Below the pieces are notes generated by a model that saw nothing but the letters and a program-made list of their open reading frames with translations, was not told where the DNA came from and did not search any database. Below, in pieces: positions 61,850 to 64,000 of a DNA stretch of 64,000 nucleotides. Origin of the DNA: Paenibacillus caseinilyticus (lineage in GTDB: Bacteria; Bacillota; Bacilli; Paenibacillales; NBRC-103111); the NCBI RefSeq assembly GCF_027533645.1, contig NZ_JAQAGY010000027.1:30340-94339 (forward strand), given 5' to 3'. Made by a program: the position numbers and the translations under genes. Within the stretch, counting starts at the first letter, position 1. Every line of letters begins with the position of its first letter.

Positions 61850-62356
61850 TTAGTGGCCCCCTCCTTCGTCCATGCCCTTGTGCCTTACCGTATCGACCCC
61901 GATGAGCTGCAGGAAGGAGTAGATGCAGATGAGCACGCCGGTGATCGGCATGATCACATAAATCACCGAGTTCGGCAGACCGGTAGCCGCCAGCCTGCTC
62001 TCGTGCATGAGCTGCGTGAATTCGGATCCCGAGACGACCAGGTAGAAGCCGAAGGCCAGCGTGACCGCATAGATCACTTTGTCGAGCACCTTATTGGCGA
62101 CAGGAGGCAGCTTCGTCGTGAAGGAATCGATCGCCAGGTGCAGCTTCTCCCGGAACCCGATGGCAATACCGATGAAAGCGAACCAGACGAGCAGCAGCAG
62201 CGTGACCTCCTCGGACCAGGGCAGTACGTAGTTGAACAGCTTGCGCGTCATCACCTGTACGGTAACGATCACGATCATGGACAGCAGCGCAATCTGCGCC
62301 AGCGTCTCCAGAAGGGAGTCGAGCCATAGGGCGGCGCGCTTCAATTGGTGCAGCAT
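61850..62356 (-). CDS. dctQ: TRAP transporter small permease DctQ
   Basis: 168 aa with four helices. Blocks ALLSMIVIVTVQVMTRKLFNYVLPWSEEVTLLLLVWFAFIGIAIGFREKLHLAIDSF are diagnostic of DctQ. The ATG at 62356 follows GAGGTGACTCCC. It is the first gene of dctQMP-yesMN, with two TTGTAAGCG motifs in front. Confidence 0.95.
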   Translation of the reverse strand: MLHQLKRAALWLDSLLETLAQIALLSMIVIVTVQVMTRKLFNYVLPWSEEVTLLLLVWFAFIGIAIGFREKLHLAIDSFTTKLPPVANKVLDKVIYAVTLAFGFYLVVSGSEFTQLMHESRLAATGLPNSVIYVIMPITGVLICIYSFLQLIGVDTVRHKGMDEGGGH

Positions 62357-62383
62357 GGGAGTCACCTCTTCTTTGCAGCTTAC

Positions 62384-62414
62384 TTGTAAGCGTTTTATAG
62401 TTTTATTGTAAGCG
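62384..62414. promoter_or_regulatory. direct repeat TTGTAAGCG upstream of dctQ
   Basis: TTGTAAGCG occurs at 62384-62392 and 62406-62414, 22 bp apart (two helical turns). Each is a cre/LacI-type half site (TGTAAGCG). It probably controls the TRAP operon by CcpA or a local regulator. Confidence 0.6.
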
Positions 62415-62639
62415 ATTTCTGAACGCCCTTGAACGAGGTTGGTTTTAGGATCTTTTGTAATTTTTTTAGGTGTTTTTGGAGGAAGACCGGGGGAGTCCGG
62501 CTGTACCTCTCCTTCTTGCCGAGGACAAGGGGCTGGCACTCTTTTCCCCGCACCGCTGTTCCATGGTGCTCCATGGTGCTCTCTGGTGTCTCCTTCGCTC
62601 GCTCTGCGCCGCTTGTAACCTCCCTTCAGTCCGCCACGC

Positions 62640-62778
62640 TATCCTCCCAACTCTCTCTTCCTCTCTTCCTCTCTTCCTCTCTTCCTCTTCTCTCTCTTCC
62701 TCTCTTCCTCTTCTCTCTCTTCCTCTCTTCCTCTTCTCTCTCTCCCTCTCTTCCTCTTTCTCTCCCCCTTTTCTCTCT
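62640..62778 (+). repeat. polypyrimidine microsatellite (CTCTTCC)n with larger tandem unit
   Basis: A stretch of about 135 bases made almost only of C and T on the plus strand, with CTCTTCC repeated many times and a larger block TTCCTCTTCTCTC repeated three times. It can form triplex DNA or vary in length by slippage. It lies about 90 bp before ywmB. Confidence 0.9.
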
Positions 62779-62866
62779 GCACAAAATACCGCAGGTATAT
62801 TTCCCCCGCTCTCTGACTATGCTTTGTAGTAGTTGTCAGATTGATAGATTCGAGGGGGCTTATCTT

Positions 62867-63610
62867 ATGAAACGTACCGCGTCCTTTTTCCTTCTGCTTA
62901 CCGTTACCCTGCTCTGCCTCTGGGGAGCCCTGGCGTCCGGCGCCGGCGCGAACCGCGACCTGGAGCGGCTGCTGCCTCTCTCCTCCGAAGTCATCGACGG
63001 CCCCGTCCGGGTCGTCGTCAAACATATCAGCCCTTACAAGCCCCACGCCGGCGAAGAGGCGTTCCTTGCGACCGGCCGCCAGCTCAGCGAGCGCTTCGGG
63101 CTTCCTCCCGCAGAACTGCGCAGCGGCGGCGACCATATCCTCTACAAGGCGTCCGGTCCCGATTCCGGCGGCATCCGGCGCACGCTGCTCTGGGTCCTGT
63201 TCCCTGACGGCTCGACCGAGCTGATCGTCTCCGCCGAGACGCCGGAGTCCGCTGCTGGCGGCGAAGACACCGCCTCCCGTATAGAGGAAGCGCAGACGAA
63301 GCTGTCCCGCGTACTCGAAGGCATGGGCGTCAAGCCGCACTGGAACGTGATACTCCAAGGCAAGCTGAAGGAGAGCTACGCATCGGCGGAGAAGGTGAAC
63401 GTCTGGCTGCGGGAGCAGCTCGAAGCCCAGGAAGTAGAGCGCTATGACGACGGCGCAAGCGTCAGCGTATCCTATGCTTCGCCGCTGATCGAGGCTTCGG
63501 TTCAGAGCGGCGGCCGGCGGCTGAACCTGCAGGCCGCGGTGCACCGCAGCTCGGAGACCGGCGAACGCCGGCTGACGCTCGGTACGCCGGTGATTACGAC
63601 GGAATATTGA
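62867..63610 (+). CDS. ywmB: YwmB-family protein
   Basis: 247 aa. Signal-like N terminus (MKRTASFFLLLTVTLLCLWGALASGAGA). The rest shows the YwmB strand and helix pattern, with VVVKHISPYKPHAGEEAFLATGRQLSERFGLPPAELRSGGDHILYKASGPDSGGIRRTLLWV and a KLKESYASAEKVNVWLREQLEAQEVERYDDGASVSVSYASP block near the end. The family name (TATA-box-binding-like fold) rests on structure; the function is unknown, perhaps in the cell wall or spore cortex. The ATG at 62867 follows GAGGGGG. Confidence 0.9.
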   Translation: MKRTASFFLLLTVTLLCLWGALASGAGANRDLERLLPLSSEVIDGPVRVVVKHISPYKPHAGEEAFLATGRQLSERFGLPPAELRSGGDHILYKASGPDSGGIRRTLLWVLFPDGSTELIVSAETPESAAGGEDTASRIEEAQTKLSRVLEGMGVKPHWNVILQGKLKESYASAEKVNVWLREQLEAQEVERYDDGASVSVSYASPLIEASVQSGGRRLNLQAAVHRSSETGERRLTLGTPVITTEY

Positions 63611-63765
63611 GCGGATCGCGGCAGCGTCACGCCCGGCATGGCCCGCCGCAGGGAGCCCCTTCCTCCGCGACGCCTTCCACAGGACATAAGAAAAACGCCC
63701 GTCCGCGTCCTTTAAGATCTCTGCGTGCCAGCCCATACGTTGGGGCGCGGTGAGGGAATGGGTAT

Positions 63766-63794
63766 GATTACGGGATCGAGCCCTGGCGAGATAT
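63766..63794 (+). repeat. 29-nt T-arm-like element, copy B
   Basis: GATTAC, then G, GGATCGAG, C, and CCTGGCGAGATAT; differs from copy A (20771-20799) at two positions. As in copy A, an AT mini-hairpin (TATAAC/GTTATA) and an A-run with a GC hairpin follow. Confidence 0.7.
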
Positions 63795-63812
63795 AACTTG
63801 TTATATATGACC

Positions 63813-63857
63813 AAAAAACCTCCCGCTCCCCGGCTATAGCCGGTGAAGCGGGAGGTT
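63813..63857 (-). terminator. strong hairpin, minus-strand terminator
   Basis: AACCTCCCGCT pairs with AGCGGGAGGTT (63817-63827 and 63847-63857), with inner CCGGCTATAGCCGG. On the minus strand it is followed by six T. No gene feeding it lies in the window to the right. Confidence 0.8.
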
Positions 63858-63869
63858 GTCGTCGTTTCC

Positions 63870-64000
63870 TATATCACTATCACTAGCGTTGCATAAATAA
63901 ATTCAGAATATTGAGATTTAAGAGACAACAAAAAAAATCCTTTATAATGGAATGGTCAGGTAGTTACTGTCCAAAATCCACTAAAAAGGATCCTCTCATG
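63870..64000 (+). mobile_element. probable 5' end of an insertion sequence (partial)
   Basis: The last 120-130 bases are far more AT-rich than the rest of the window. A TATAAT box (63943-63948), then GGATCC and an ATG at the very end (AAAAAGGATCCTCTCATG) look like the promoter and start of a transposase gene. The family cannot be named, and no terminal repeat can be proven since the right end is missing. Confidence 0.5.

Larger units (their letters stand above)
62357..62866. other. divergent region of dctQ and ywmB
   Basis: 510 bp that hold the dctQ operator repeats, a short direct repeat CATGGTGCTC (62561-62582), a long polypyrimidine tract (62640-62778) and the ywmB promoter area. No gene is seen; the open frame through the tract lacks a start signal. 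Confidence 0.6.
63611..64000. other. right-edge region without a complete gene
   Basis: It holds the second T-arm-like element, a minus-strand terminator hairpin and an AT-rich stretch that ends at an ATG (63998-64000). No complete gene. Confidence 0.6.

Noticed and set aside
62640..62778. CRISPR array in the repetitive tract
   Set aside because: Units are short pyrimidine tandems with no unique spacers, and no cas genes are present.
62429..62866. In-frame extension of ywmB through the polypyrimidine tract
   Set aside because: It would encode Ser/Leu/Pro repeats before a signal peptide; the ATG at 62867 has a ribosome site.

Overview
The window looks like chromosomal DNA from a high-GC, Gram-positive, spore-former-type Firmicute, most likely a Paenibacillus (P. 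mucilaginosus-like). The reasons are the strong AGGAGG-type ribosome binding sites, the YesM/YesN-style two-component systems with paired AraC-type regulators, a YwmB homologue, KimA under a c-di-AMP riboswitch, and secreted pectate lyases and a chitinase. The species is an inference; no rRNA or tRNA gene is present to fix it. About 50 protein genes are supported. Long antisense open frames are common because of the high GC and were not called.

Left part (1-16 kb): a small unknown protein, pyruvate kinase, an AraC regulator, and a six-gene minus-strand operon (secreted protein, ABC ATPase, ABC permease, sensor kinase, response regulator, small membrane protein) that looks like an envelope-stress or antibiotic-response unit. 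Next come thiC under a TPP riboswitch with a leader terminator, a PAS-GGDEF-EAL enzyme, an NSS-family transporter and an M29 aminopeptidase.

16-28 kb: a WYL regulator that appears to start with CTG; a MarR-DoxX-VOC dioxygenase-hydrolase-flavin reductase cluster that matches the Bacillus MhqR quinone/electrophile regulon in gene content and carries two copies of one operator sequence; RNase HI; RecQ; a small multidrug exporter; a TagA/WecG glycosyltransferase; and a ParA plus Ala-rich ribbon-helix-helix-like partner cassette.

28-47 kb: a GNAT protein, a GH18 chitinase, a DoxX-family protein, a nitroreductase with a near-consensus promoter overlapped by a dyad, TatA, KimA with its c-di-AMP riboswitch, a phytoene-desaturase-like oxidoreductase followed by SigJ, a DUF1835/LRR/membrane-protein gene group, a MATE-like flippase, and divergent PL9 and PL1 pectate lyases.

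47-64 kb: a hybrid histidine kinase, a TerC protein, a second DoxX paralogue, a PL3 pectate lyase with a cre-like site, then a minus-strand operon of a single-domain response regulator, a CarH-like B12 photoreceptor module (Wx9EH motif) interrupted near its N terminus by an in-frame TAG, and a hybrid kinase. This is followed by a DctQ-DctM-DctP TRAP transporter upstream of a YesM/YesN pair, then YwmB. The right edge is an AT-rich stretch that looks like the start of a mobile element.

The most unusual observations are the B12/light-sensor phosphorelay operon with its amber codon, a 29-nt tRNA-T-arm-like element present twice (20.8 kb and 63.8 kb), two terminal-repeat-like palindromes used as terminators, and the paired MhqR-type operators.
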